Source: CAVSXS01 sp963767715
GTDB lineage: Bacteria > Chloroflexota > Ktedonobacteria > Ktedonobacterales > Ktedonobacteraceae
NCBI GenBank assembly: GCA_963767715.1
Contig: CAVYFA010000009.1
Location: 434,001-498,000 of the forward strand
Direction of reading: 5' to 3'
Length of the DNA stretch: 64,000 nt
Shown here: positions 1 to 8,286 of the stretch, one piece after another
Layout: each line of letters starts with the position of its first letter
Position numbering within the stretch: position 1 is the first letter of the stretch
The notes under the pieces: model-generated
Told to the model about the DNA's origin: nothing
The model's input: the letters and a program-made list of their open reading frames with translations, nothing else
Databases searched by the model: none
Program-made: the position numbers and the translations under genes

Positions 1-393
1 GCCGGTACATATCAGCCACAACAGGGCAGCGTCTATAGCTGGCTCCAGGCAATTGTCCACCACCGCGCCATCGATAGGCTGCGCTCTGCCGCAAACCGCG
101 ACCAGTTGTGCGCTCCGTTGGAGTCTGACATGGAACAGCAAACGCTGAGCGCAGAGCCGGATGCCTGCGATCAGGTATGGCACGGAGAGCAGCGCCGCAT
201 GGTTCTCGCCGCCCTGGCCCAGATTCCACTGGAGCAGCGCCAGGTAATTGATATGGCCTATTTTGGGGGGTATACCCACGTGGAGATCTCAGAGATGCTG
301 CATATCCCGCTCGGCACGGTCAAGGGGCGCATGCGCCTGGGTTTGCAGAAGATGAAATCCCTGCTGGACGAGAGCGGCATAAATGAAGAATGA
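1..393 (+). CDS. ECF-type RNA polymerase sigma factor, C-terminal part (5' end outside window)
   Basis: The open frame runs from the first base of the window, so the start lies upstream. The first residues (VYSWLQAIVHHRAIDRLRS) look like sigma region 2.4. After a short linker the stretch IPLEQRQVIDMAYFGGYTH and the helix-turn-helix EISEMLHIPLGTVKGRMRLG are a typical sigma-70 region 4, which reads the -35 box. The protein would recruit RNA polymerase to a specialised promoter set in the cytoplasm. The gene ends with TGA, and a single-membrane-span protein gene follows on the same strand. No anti-sigma factor can be named with confidence. Confidence 0.88.
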   Translation, partial: AGTYQPQQGSVYSWLQAIVHHRAIDRLRSAANRDQLCAPLESDMEQQTLSAEPDACDQVWHGEQRRMVLAALAQIPLEQRQVIDMAYFGGYTHVEISEMLHIPLGTVKGRMRLGLQKMKSLLDESGINEE

Positions 394-418
394 TACATTT
401 TGATACATCTGTGATACA
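391..418 (+). promoter_or_regulatory. Three phased TGATACA direct repeats
   Basis: TGATACA occurs at 391, 401 and 412, so the copies are 10 and 11 bp apart and lie on one face of the helix. The first overlaps the stop codon of the sigma factor gene, and the cluster lies about 110 bp upstream of the next start. This looks like a regulator-binding site, but no regulator is identified. Confidence 0.3.
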
Positions 419-523
419 ATTGCTACGAGCGTTGGTACACGTAAACAATCGTTCTTGCATTTCCAGGGCGAGCGTAGTACCATTTCTTTGCGCGGCAGTT
501 CGCAACACGAGAAAGGGAGCGCA

Positions 524-1435
524 ATGGCGAGTAGCAACAGGCGAACTTCACAGAAACGGCCCGGTGAATCTAAACGGGCCGAATCGGTTCCGTTGACCTT
601 TTCACCTGAGCTGGACAGGCACCAGGAGGCCTGGGACGATGACGATGTGTACGTGAATGACGACCAGGTCTCTTCCATTCCCACTCGTGCGCCGAACAGT
701 TCTATCCGCTACCAACCGCCTCCGGCATCCCAGCAGTCCCCGCGGTCCGCGTCAGGATCGCTGCCATCGACCGGGCAGCGCCGTGGCGACACGCGCGATA
801 TGCGCGCAGATAGAGATACCACCGGCCAGCAGGTACCGGCCGGACAGCGCGGACATCCTGGGCTACCCGCTACCTCTCCCCGCCGCACTGGCCAGGTACC
901 GGGCGCTGCACCTGGAGCAATCCCTATGCGCGCCGGTCGCAGCACCGCCAGCGGTGCGGTACCCGGCAAAGCCGCGGCTTTGCCGTCACCTGCGAGTCGG
1001 TCGCACAAGCACTCACTGCACTGGCTGGTCTACGTAGGCGTAGGTATGATCGCGGCGCTCGCGCTGTGGGTATCGTTATCCGCAATCCTGGCGTGGGGCA
1101 CAACCCAGTACAACAACATCGTCTATGGCTATCCCCGCTTTTACCAGACCGATGCAGTCGTGGGCCATAGCGATAGCGCGGCCCACCCCAGCCACTTTAT
1201 CGCCCAGAACCTGCACGGGCAGGTGATCGTGATCGAATTACCGGCTGGCAACCCCGCGAAGTCCTACGAATATGTCGGCCCCGACCTGATTGGGAGCGGC
1301 GATGACCAGATACCTATCACCCTCACGTTCAGCGATGCCAACCACGACGGCAAGCCCGATATGATTATCCATATCGAAAATCGCGAGGTCATCTTCTGCA
1401 ACACCGGCACGAAATTCGCACAATGTAGCTCATAG
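524..1435 (+). CDS. Single-span membrane protein with a calcium-loop-like C-terminal region
   Basis: Unrecognised protein of about 303 residues. The ATG at 524 is preferred over an upstream in-frame start because GAAAGGGAG precedes it at normal spacing. Residues 1-160 are low-complexity, rich in Pro, Ser, Arg and Gln, and probably cytoplasmic. One hydrophobic helix lies at about 166-191. The outer part ends with a D-x-N-x-D-G segment (SDANHDGKPDMII) as in FG-GAP/VCBS-like calcium loops, plus two cysteines near the C-terminus. It follows the sigma factor gene by about 130 bp and may belong to that regulon. The function is unknown. Confidence 0.75.
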   Translation: MASSNRRTSQKRPGESKRAESVPLTFSPELDRHQEAWDDDDVYVNDDQVSSIPTRAPNSSIRYQPPPASQQSPRSASGSLPSTGQRRGDTRDMRADRDTTGQQVPAGQRGHPGLPATSPRRTGQVPGAAPGAIPMRAGRSTASGAVPGKAAALPSPASRSHKHSLHWLVYVGVGMIAALALWVSLSAILAWGTTQYNNIVYGYPRFYQTDAVVGHSDSAAHPSHFIAQNLHGQVIVIELPAGNPAKSYEYVGPDLIGSGDDQIPITLTFSDANHDGKPDMIIHIENREVIFCNTGTKFAQCSS

Positions 1436-1497
1436 ATCGCCATGCTCGAATTCGAGTCCCACCTCTTTGAATGGTCTCCTACTTAAGGGAGCTCACC

Positions 1498-4400
1498 TCA
1501 CGTATCTATGAGATAGGCATAGCGGGACCTATGTACATTCATCGACTTTGGTGTGTCTGCCACCACTGTAGTCTGAGTTGGCGATGGTGATGGGGCAGGT
1601 GATGGCGTCGGTGACGGTGTGGGTGACGGCGTCGGCGATGGGCTCGGTGATGGAGTAGGCGATGGTGTGGGTGATGGAGTAGGTGATGGCGTTGGCGATG
1701 GGCTCGGTGACGGCGTCGGCGATGGTGTCGGTGACGGTGGAGGTGTTACTGAACAAGTCCATGTCACAGCAACGGGAACTGTCCCACCCGACCCTGAGAA
1801 GGTAAAGGTCCCATTCTGGCAGGGGATAGAAGTGATGGTTACCGGGATCGATTGCCCTGGAGACAATGTACCACTTTGGGGGTTGAAAGCGGCATTTATA
1901 TCACTGGTTGCAGACCAGGCCACATTGCCTTGAGAATCTGAGGTTTCTCCCAGTGTCACAGTACACTGGTAGCCGCTTGTTACGGACTGACAATTTGAAT
2001 TCGTTGGATCTAAATCGACCGGGCCAACCGTCAATACTGGCGGTGGTGTACTGGTCGGTGATGGCGTAACTGTAGGAGTCGGAGGCACCGGCGTATTCGT
2101 TGGAGTTGGCGTTGGCGTAGGGGTGGACGTTATACAGGTGAACGTCAGCTCAACAGCACTTCCAATTGCTGAGAAGATAGAGGTAGCACTCGGGCAGTCA
2201 CTGGCTGGAATGGTAATCATCTCGGTTTGTGACTGGTTTGGAAACAGCGTTCCACCCGTCAGACTGAATGTAATGCCTGCTGTGCTGCTGGATGCAGACC
2301 AGTTCAGACCACCTTCTGAATCTGGGGCAAGCGCCAGTAAGACAGTACATACAAAATTGCCACTCGTATCAGCAGGACAGATATTGTTTGGATCCCCTGA
2401 AGTGCCGGTCAGCTCTGGCGCGACACAATTCCAGGGTACAGCTACGGAGCTTGCCTGGTCCGAGAACGTAAAGGTGGCGCTGGCAGGGCAGACGGTATCT
2501 GGTATAGCGATAGTCTCTGGCACTATTTGACCCTGGGACAACGTTCCGTTTTGTGGATTGAAAGTAATGCCGTTGATCCCACTGCTGGATGTAGTCCAGT
2601 TCAGGTCGCCCTGATAATTCGGATTGCTCACCGTTGCAGCACAAGTCCAGCCTTGACCAGCGCCATACGAACAACTGCCCAGGTCGACTGTCGGAGGCGG
2701 TGGTGGTGGTACGCAGTACCAGTCCGCACTAGCAGTATTTATTTGTCCCGAAAAGCTGAACCTACCATCCATGCAGGCTCCGCTAGGTACAAAGATAGTC
2801 ACCTTCACGCTCGAATTCTGGCTAGCAGACAATGTCCCGCCCGAGGGACTGAAAATCACTCCGGGTAAGCCGCTGCTGGCGGACCAGGCGGTAGTGCCTT
2901 GTGAACCAGGATCGACTGATAGGGTGGTAGTGCAGGTCCAGCCGCCATCGACGGCAGGACAATCGCTCTCCGCTTGCAACTGGTCAGGCCTGACTGTCAG
3001 ATTCGGTAGCGCCGTACAACTCCATGACACATGGGCCATATTGGCTGGCCCTGCAAAGACGAGATCAGCACTGGCTGGACAGTCTGTGTTCGTGAAAATG
3101 ACATCGACCTCCACCGGCTGACCTGGAAACGCGGTTCCACTCGAGGGACTGAAGTACACTCCCGGAGCACTGCTAGATGCAGTCCAGTTCAAGCCCGACG
3201 GATTATTTCCCTCACTGCTCAACATAACATCACAGTCCCAATCCAGACCCTCACTCCCCTGACTGCCGACGCAATCGGTATTTGCATTGATTCTGGTTGG
3301 GTCGGCTTTTATTATCGAACAACTCCACGTAGCATTGGCAGTGTTCTTCGGTCCTGCGAAACTGAAAGAACCACTCTGGCAATCGCTGCTGGGTATAAAG
3401 ATGGTCACCGGGACAGTCTGCCCTGGAGATAACGTACCACTTGAGGGATTGAAGGTCACTCCAGATAAGTTGCTGCTGGCGGACCAGGCCAAATTGCCTT
3501 GAGAATCCGAGCTAGGTGTGAGATTCGCAGTGCATACCCAGCCATTATCAGCATTGGGACAGGTAGTGCCGGCAATGAAATAATTCGGAGCAAGTGTCAT
3601 CTGTCCCGGTGTACAAGTCCACGGAACTGAGACCTGATTGGCCGGCCCCATGAATGTGAAGGTAGCCTTGGCCGGGCAGATTGTATTTGGTACTGAGACC
3701 GTCACTTGCACCGGCTGTCCTGATGAGAGCGTACCGCTTGCCGGATTGAAGCTGATGCCATTTATCCCAGCACCGGATGTACTCCAGCGCAGATTCCCTT
3801 GTGAACCCGGAGCAGTAGACAATGTCACCGTACATACTAGACATCCATTGCTGAAACCATCGCTGAACTTGCTGCTGAAACTATCTGCGCTGGCTATTAT
3901 CTGCGGCGCTGAGCAGCTCCACGGGACATCGACGGTATTGGCTTGTCCTTTGAAAGTGAAGGAGGCGGTAGCCGGGCAGGTTGGAGCTGGTACTATAACT
4001 GTTATCGGCATTGAATACCCTGGAGGCAGCGTTCCCTTTGCCGGATAGAAAGCTATGCCAGAAATCCCACTGCTGCTTGCAGACCAGTTCAGATCGTTCT
4101 GGACGCCCAGGCTGATGAGCGTGGCGGGACAGATCCAGCCATTCCTTTGTGTAAAGGTGCAGTCCGTGTTGGCATTAAAACTGAATGGGGCCACCAGCAG
4201 TTGGGCCGGGACGGGTGTACAGTGCCACGGCACCCGAACGGTATTGGCTGGTCCTGTGAAGGTGAAGGTAGCCGTGGTAGGACAGATCGTATCAGGTAGA
4301 AGAATATTCACCAGCTCCGTCTGACCTGGGGGCAGGCTGCCCTTTGCTGGATAGAAAGCTATGCCAGAAACTCCACTGCCGGATGCCATCCAGTCCAGGG

Positions 4401-6060
4401 AGCGCTGAGCACGCTGCCCATTGCTCAACGCTGCCAGGCAAATCCATCCCTGACCTTGAGCATAGGAACAGTCATTATTCCCATTGAAGCTGGTTGGGCT
4501 AACAGTCAACGAAGGCGCGAGAACTTTTGTTGGTGGCTGTGGCGGTATTGACCCTGGTGGACTGGAGATCACTACTAAATTTGCTGACGATCTGGCATTC
4601 CCTCCATTTGAATTGGACTGAAGTGTCGCCGAGTAGGTGCCCGGTGTAAGTTTAGTCGCATCTGCTGTGATATAGATTGTTTGCGGAAGACCTCCGGGCC
4701 GAATCGTTCCTGCACTTCTGCTTAACGTCAACCAATGTGTATTTCCAGTACCCATCTTCCAACTAAGATTCTGTGTGCCCAAATTGCTGACAACCACTTG
4801 TAGCGTCGCCGTGGCCCCCACTATTTGTGAACCAAAATCAAGACGACTAGGGTTGAGACTAAGTCTCGCTTGCTTTTGCGACCCCGCTGGGATCACAATC
4901 AGCTTGACGCCTTCCAGCATTTCACCGCCGTTAGAACTGATGCGTAAGGTTGCAAAGTAGATGCCTGTTTTCAGATGAGTTGTATCAGCAGCGACGTAGA
5001 TACTCTGCCTTAAACTGCCTGGCTCAATCGCCCCGGTAGGCGTCAGCAATTTGAGCCACATGGTTCCCTTCGTATCCGCTACCCAGGTAAGTCGTTGCCC
5101 ACCGCTGTTCCCCACCAACACCGACAGGAACACTTTCCTCCCCATTTCCACCTTGCCAAAGTCGATGGAAGAAGAACTTACAACGAGCTTCGGCTGTTTC
5201 GCCACCACTATGAACTTCAGGTTCGCGCTTCGCGAGCCAAATCCTTCTGTTGCATGAATCGTATGCACTCCCGGCAACCAGCCCTCACTCACCTGGACAG
5301 CCGCATCAAATATTCCTATAGTGCCCACCGGGATGCCGGGATTCGATGCTGCCTGATGAGTCGCTTGCCCTGCACTCAGCATCTGCAGAATACTTGCCTC
5401 TGAACTTGAAGGTTGCGCAGTTGTTTGTGGTTGACTCTGACCACCTACGGAGACTGCTAAGCCTTTATCGAGGGTAAGCGTGACACTCCCTCCTGGAAAG
5501 AATCCGCTGCCATGCAGGCGCAATATTCCCCCGGTGGATACAATGCTACTACCAGTCAAGGAAAGGGAAGGCTGGTTCGCCAATACCAGACCAATCCCAC
5601 TAGCAACGATGACGACAATTGCTGTTAGCACCAGAATGACCCATTTTGCCGTCGTGTCGGCGATTAACTTTGAGGCAGCGCCGCGCAATCGTCGTGCATG
5701 ATGTGGTACATGAATGCGTATCGTGTGATGATGATGTTGATGATGTTGATGATGACGCTCTTCAAGGGGTGGGCGTAGCGGTGGTTGGGGATGGTGGTGC
5801 AATGGAGGCGTCGGTTGCTGGGGGTGCTGCACCGGGGGCCGAAGGTGATGCTGCGATGGAGGTGCCGGTTGGGTGGAATGCTGTACCGGGGTTTGCGTGT
5901 GATACATACCCCCGGTTTCTGTTAAATGATGTGGTGGCATCTGTGGCGCAGACGATGGAGCTTGTGGAGATCGCAGTCGACCCGGCTCCGTGAGGAGAGG
6001 CACTTGCAGCAGAAGGGGCGCCGGGTGACGATGGGGTTCCCTGGACACTTGGTACTCCAC
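1498..6060 (-). CDS. Giant membrane-anchored surface protein with nine Cys-containing repeats (main frame of a frameshifted gene)
   Basis: Frame of 1520 residues. A Pro/His-rich segment (1-135, with a HHQHHQHHHH run) precedes one transmembrane helix at about 140-161. An Ig-like stretch follows, then two BACON/choice-of-anchor-like beta domains (motifs SSIDFGKVEMG and SRLDFGSQIVG). Next come nine repeats of about 85-95 residues sharing GW-x-C near the start, NW/AWSASSSG, a GTL-x-PGQ turn, a central C, and a closing W-x-C. The C-terminus is a Ser-Pro-Thr repeat tail. An in-frame TAG directly precedes the GTG at 6060 and there is no ribosome site, so this frame is unlikely to start here. It most likely continues the zinc-ribbon gene that overlaps it at 5762-6451. 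The exposed repeats probably form disulfide-stabilised beta domains outside the cell. The ligand is unknown. Confidence 0.75.
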   Translation of the reverse strand: MEYQVSREPHRHPAPLLLQVPLLTEPGRLRSPQAPSSAPQMPPHHLTETGGMYHTQTPVQHSTQPAPPSQHHLRPPVQHPQQPTPPLHHHPQPPLRPPLEERHHQHHQHHHHTIRIHVPHHARRLRGAASKLIADTTAKWVILVLTAIVVIVASGIGLVLANQPSLSLTGSSIVSTGGILRLHGSGFFPGGSVTLTLDKGLAVSVGGQSQPQTTAQPSSSEASILQMLSAGQATHQAASNPGIPVGTIGIFDAAVQVSEGWLPGVHTIHATEGFGSRSANLKFIVVAKQPKLVVSSSSIDFGKVEMGRKVFLSVLVGNSGGQRLTWVADTKGTMWLKLLTPTGAIEPGSLRQSIYVAADTTHLKTGIYFATLRISSNGGEMLEGVKLIVIPAGSQKQARLSLNPSRLDFGSQIVGATATLQVVVSNLGTQNLSWKMGTGNTHWLTLSRSAGTIRPGGLPQTIYITADATKLTPGTYSATLQSNSNGGNARSSANLVVISSPPGSIPPQPPTKVLAPSLTVSPTSFNGNNDCSYAQGQGWICLAALSNGQRAQRSLDWMASGSGVSGIAFYPAKGSLPPGQTELVNILLPDTICPTTATFTFTGPANTVRVPWHCTPVPAQLLVAPFSFNANTDCTFTQRNGWICPATLISLGVQNDLNWSASSSGISGIAFYPAKGTLPPGYSMPITVIVPAPTCPATASFTFKGQANTVDVPWSCSAPQIIASADSFSSKFSDGFSNGCLVCTVTLSTAPGSQGNLRWSTSGAGINGISFNPASGTLSSGQPVQVTVSVPNTICPAKATFTFMGPANQVSVPWTCTPGQMTLAPNYFIAGTTCPNADNGWVCTANLTPSSDSQGNLAWSASSNLSGVTFNPSSGTLSPGQTVPVTIFIPSSDCQSGSFSFAGPKNTANATWSCSIIKADPTRINANTDCVGSQGSEGLDWDCDVMLSSEGNNPSGLNWTASSSAPGVYFSPSSGTAFPGQPVEVDVIFTNTDCPASADLVFAGPANMAHVSWSCTALPNLTVRPDQLQAESDCPAVDGGWTCTTTLSVDPGSQGTTAWSASSGLPGVIFSPSGGTLSASQNSSVKVTIFVPSGACMDGRFSFSGQINTASADWYCVPPPPPPTVDLGSCSYGAGQGWTCAATVSNPNYQGDLNWTTSSSGINGITFNPQNGTLSQGQIVPETIAIPDTVCPASATFTFSDQASSVAVPWNCVAPELTGTSGDPNNICPADTSGNFVCTVLLALAPDSEGGLNWSASSSTAGITFSLTGGTLFPNQSQTEMITIPASDCPSATSIFSAIGSAVELTFTCITSTPTPTPTPTNTPVPPTPTVTPSPTSTPPPVLTVGPVDLDPTNSNCQSVTSGYQCTVTLGETSDSQGNVAWSATSDINAAFNPQSGTLSPGQSIPVTITSIPCQNGTFTFSGSGGTVPVAVTWTCSVTPPPSPTPSPTPSPSPSPTPSPTPSPTPSPTPSPSPSPTPSPTPSPTPSPAPSPSPTQTTVVADTPKSMNVHRSRYAYLIDT
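1579..1744. repeat. Hexamer-based tandem repeat coding for a Ser-Pro-Thr tail
   Basis: About 165 bp of tandem units built from GGTGAT / GGCGTC / GGCGAT hexamers. On the minus strand they encode (PSPT)n near the C-terminus of the giant surface protein. Such tracts expand and contract easily, and they often form extended wall-spanning stalks. Confidence 0.85.
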
Positions 6061-6451
6061 CTACCTGAGGGGTTCCTTGCACCGTTGGCACCTGGCTAAG
6101 TGGGGTCTGTTCATTTCCTAACGGATTTCCAGGTAACATGAAATCTGGCAGGACAGGATAGCTTTCATTGCCCTGCTGCCCAGGTGAAGACCACACCTTT
6201 TGAGATTGTCCCACATCGGGCCATCTACCTCTGATCGTCACCTCCCCATCTTCCTCTTCCCTTTGCACATTTAGCCCTTGAGGCGATTGACTGTTCGGCA
6301 GCGCTGGCGAATCAAAAATCAACTGGTCCCGTTGCAACCCACCACTGACCGTGTTTGCTCCACGCGTCCTATCACTGATTAACTGTCCACAAATGCCACA
6401 AAAGTGTGCAGATTCTGGCAAGGGCGCACCACAAAATTCGCAGCGCTGCAT
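5762..6451 (-). CDS. Zinc-ribbon N-terminal part of the giant surface protein (separated by a frameshift)
   Basis: Starts at ATG 6451 with CEFCGAPLPESAHFCGICG, two C-x2-C knuckles of a double zinc ribbon of the zinc_ribbon_2 type. A Gln/Pro/Ser-rich cytoplasmic linker follows. This frame then runs 299 bp in overlap with the 1520-residue frame without reaching any membrane segment. Zinc ribbon, Pro-rich linker, membrane helix and extracellular domains is a common architecture in Ktedonobacteria-like genomes. I therefore infer one gene (6451 to 1498) broken by a one-base shift, probably between about 5960 and 6060, where runs such as AACCCC and GCGCCCC occur. A sequencing indel and a real mutation are both possible. 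Confidence 0.65.
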   Translation of the reverse strand: MQRCEFCGAPLPESAHFCGICGQLISDRTRGANTVSGGLQRDQLIFDSPALPNSQSPQGLNVQREEEDGEVTIRGRWPDVGQSQKVWSSPGQQGNESYPVLPDFMLPGNPLGNEQTPLSQVPTVQGTPQVGGVPSVQGTPSSPGAPSAASASPHGAGSTAISTSSIVCATDATTSFNRNRGYVSHANPGTAFHPTGTSIAASPSAPGAAPPATDASIAPPSPTTATPTP

Positions 6452-6755
6452 ACTGTCCCCGTTCTAGGAGCTATTGCATAGGAACTTCTTTTTGACGTCG
6501 CTACAGCTACAATACAAAAATGACGTTTCAGCAGCACTAACAATTGGAGGAGTTTTCCCACCTGAAGAGTATACTATATTTTTGGAGAAATTACAGCATC
6601 TATTTTCACTTCTGATATTTTTTTCTAAAGTTTCGACAAAATCCACCTCAGATCTTAAGTGCCGTCATAATAAGAAGCAGGTGTTACAACCCGCTAAAAG
6701 CAAGATAACAACGCTTGCTGCATAAACGAATTGAGAAATGTGCTACAATAGGCCC

Positions 6756-7569
6756 ATGCTCGAATTCGACATCCTGGCATGCGGCCTTTACCAGCCCTAC
6801 CAGCTATATATCACTTATGACCCTTCATTCCGCATGCCCATTACTCCATCCATCCAGGCCTGGATGGACGCCCTCTGGCAGCAAAAGCTAGCTTCAGCGC
6901 GAGAACAGGGCATCCCCCTATTCGATGCTCCTCTCTATCGCTTCGTCAGCGCCGAGTCGCGAACGGACGGCACGCTTTACCTCGCTATGGGTGAAACCAG
7001 CTACAAGGAATACGTCACCACGCGCGTGCCGGAATTTTACGAGGGTCGCAGGCGCGAGGAGCTGGGTAACGCGCTTGCCGTCTGCTCAGTCGTGGAGACG
7101 AGCAACGGCTTTATCCTGCTCGACAAACGGCGCGGCGTCGATGTCTACGTGGGTCGCTATCATGTGATCGGCGGCTTCTTCGAGCGCGGCCGCGACAGCA
7201 CCCCCAATGCGCAGCCCGACCCGTTCGCCGCGATCCGCCGCGAAATACGCGAGGAGACAGGTGTAACACCCGAAGACATTCGAGAACAATTCTGCCTGGG
7301 CCTGGTCTACGACAAAACAACGCCACACGCCGAACTCTGCTTCCTCACTTGCCTGGGCATTACGCTCGAAGAAGTGCGCACGCGCGTGCCGGAGGAGGAC
7401 GAAATTAAGCAGCTAGAGGCATTGCAGGTGACGTGCGGAGAGCCTGCGATCCTTCATCCTCACCTATCACGGTCAAATATCCGCGACGGGTGAACCAAAT
7501 CTACTGCTGTACGGAGGGATTACATATGGAGAGAAGTGGATGGAGGAAGTGATGAACTTGCTCACATAA
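6756..7569 (+). CDS. NUDIX hydrolase, frameshifted near its 3' end
   Basis: The Nudix catalytic helix is visible as REIREETGV, preceded by GGFFERG with an insertion in the loop. The enzyme should hydrolyse a nucleoside diphosphate linked to another group, with Mg2+ bound by the EE pair. ATG 6756 (MLEFDILACG) is chosen. The frame read from there stops at 7493 (SNIRDG). The adjacent frame continues naturally as ISATGEPNLLLYGGITYGEK and ends in TAA at 7567-7569, as expected for the C-terminus of this family. A one-base shift near 7440-7465 is therefore likely. The gene is probably single, with an Uma2 gene about 100 bp downstream. Confidence 0.72.
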
Positions 7570-7667
7570 GCGGGTATTTCTCGAAGCGAAAATGTGGAAG
7601 GGTGGAATGAAGATCTGATAGCGTATAATAGAGAGGTATCGTTTGCTTCACGAAAGGCACGACTGAT

Positions 7668-8270
7668 ATGACGACAACTTCAGATAAACTTCCTATGGTT
7701 AGACGCGCTGACTGGGTTTCAGGTCCTCAACAAGGTCGCTGGACCTACAAAGAATACGCTGCCCTGCCCGATGATAACAATCGATACGAAGTTGTGAATG
7801 GAGTGCTTTATATGTCACCAGCGCCCAGTGGATCACATCAAGATGCAGCGCTTGAAATTGCTTCTTATCTACGCGCCCACATCAAACTGACCGGTCTTGG
7901 ACTGGTACGTATCGCTCCGTTTGATGTCGAACTGGCGCCAAATGTCATTGTTCAACCTGATGTGCTTGTTGTCTTAAAGGAAAATTTTGATAAAGTTGCT
8001 GACAACCGCATCATTGGCGCTCCTGACCTGGTTGTTGAAGTGGCCTCTCCCAGTACGGCTATCTATGATCGGCATGACAAACTGGTAGCCTACGCTCGCG
8101 CCGGCGTCCCAGAGTATTGGATTGTTGATCCTGACGCCCGTACCGTTGAAGTGCTTCTTCTAGAAGCTCCAGGGATGTATCTATCGCAGGGTATATTTCG
8201 TGGAAAGGCTATACTGCCTTCGCGAACTGTGCCGGAATTTCTGGTACATGCCGAGCAATTCTTCGGGTAG
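7668..8270 (+). CDS. Uma2 family (DUF820) PD-(D/E)XK nuclease-like protein
   Basis: A complete 200-residue Uma2 protein. The N-terminal WTYKEYAALPDDNNRYEVVNG segment is typical. The putative nuclease core is QPDVLVV followed by PDLVVEVASPST, giving the D...E-x-V pattern of the restriction-endonuclease-like fold. The C-terminal part contains YARAGVPEYWIVDP. These proteins are strongly multiplied in Cyanobacteria and Chloroflexota. Their substrate is not established, and the family is often listed as a putative endonuclease. A second copy in this window (22719-23024) keeps only the C-terminal half. Confidence 0.88.
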   Translation: MTTTSDKLPMVRRADWVSGPQQGRWTYKEYAALPDDNNRYEVVNGVLYMSPAPSGSHQDAALEIASYLRAHIKLTGLGLVRIAPFDVELAPNVIVQPDVLVVLKENFDKVADNRIIGAPDLVVEVASPSTAIYDRHDKLVAYARAGVPEYWIVDPDARTVEVLLLEAPGMYLSQGIFRGKAILPSRTVPEFLVHAEQFFG

Positions 8271-8286
8271 TCTATAGAAGTCGCAA

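Noticed and set aside
1579..1744. CRISPR-like look of the regular repeat
   Set aside because: Units are hexamer based without unique spacers and code for Ser-Pro-Thr in a certain gene frame.
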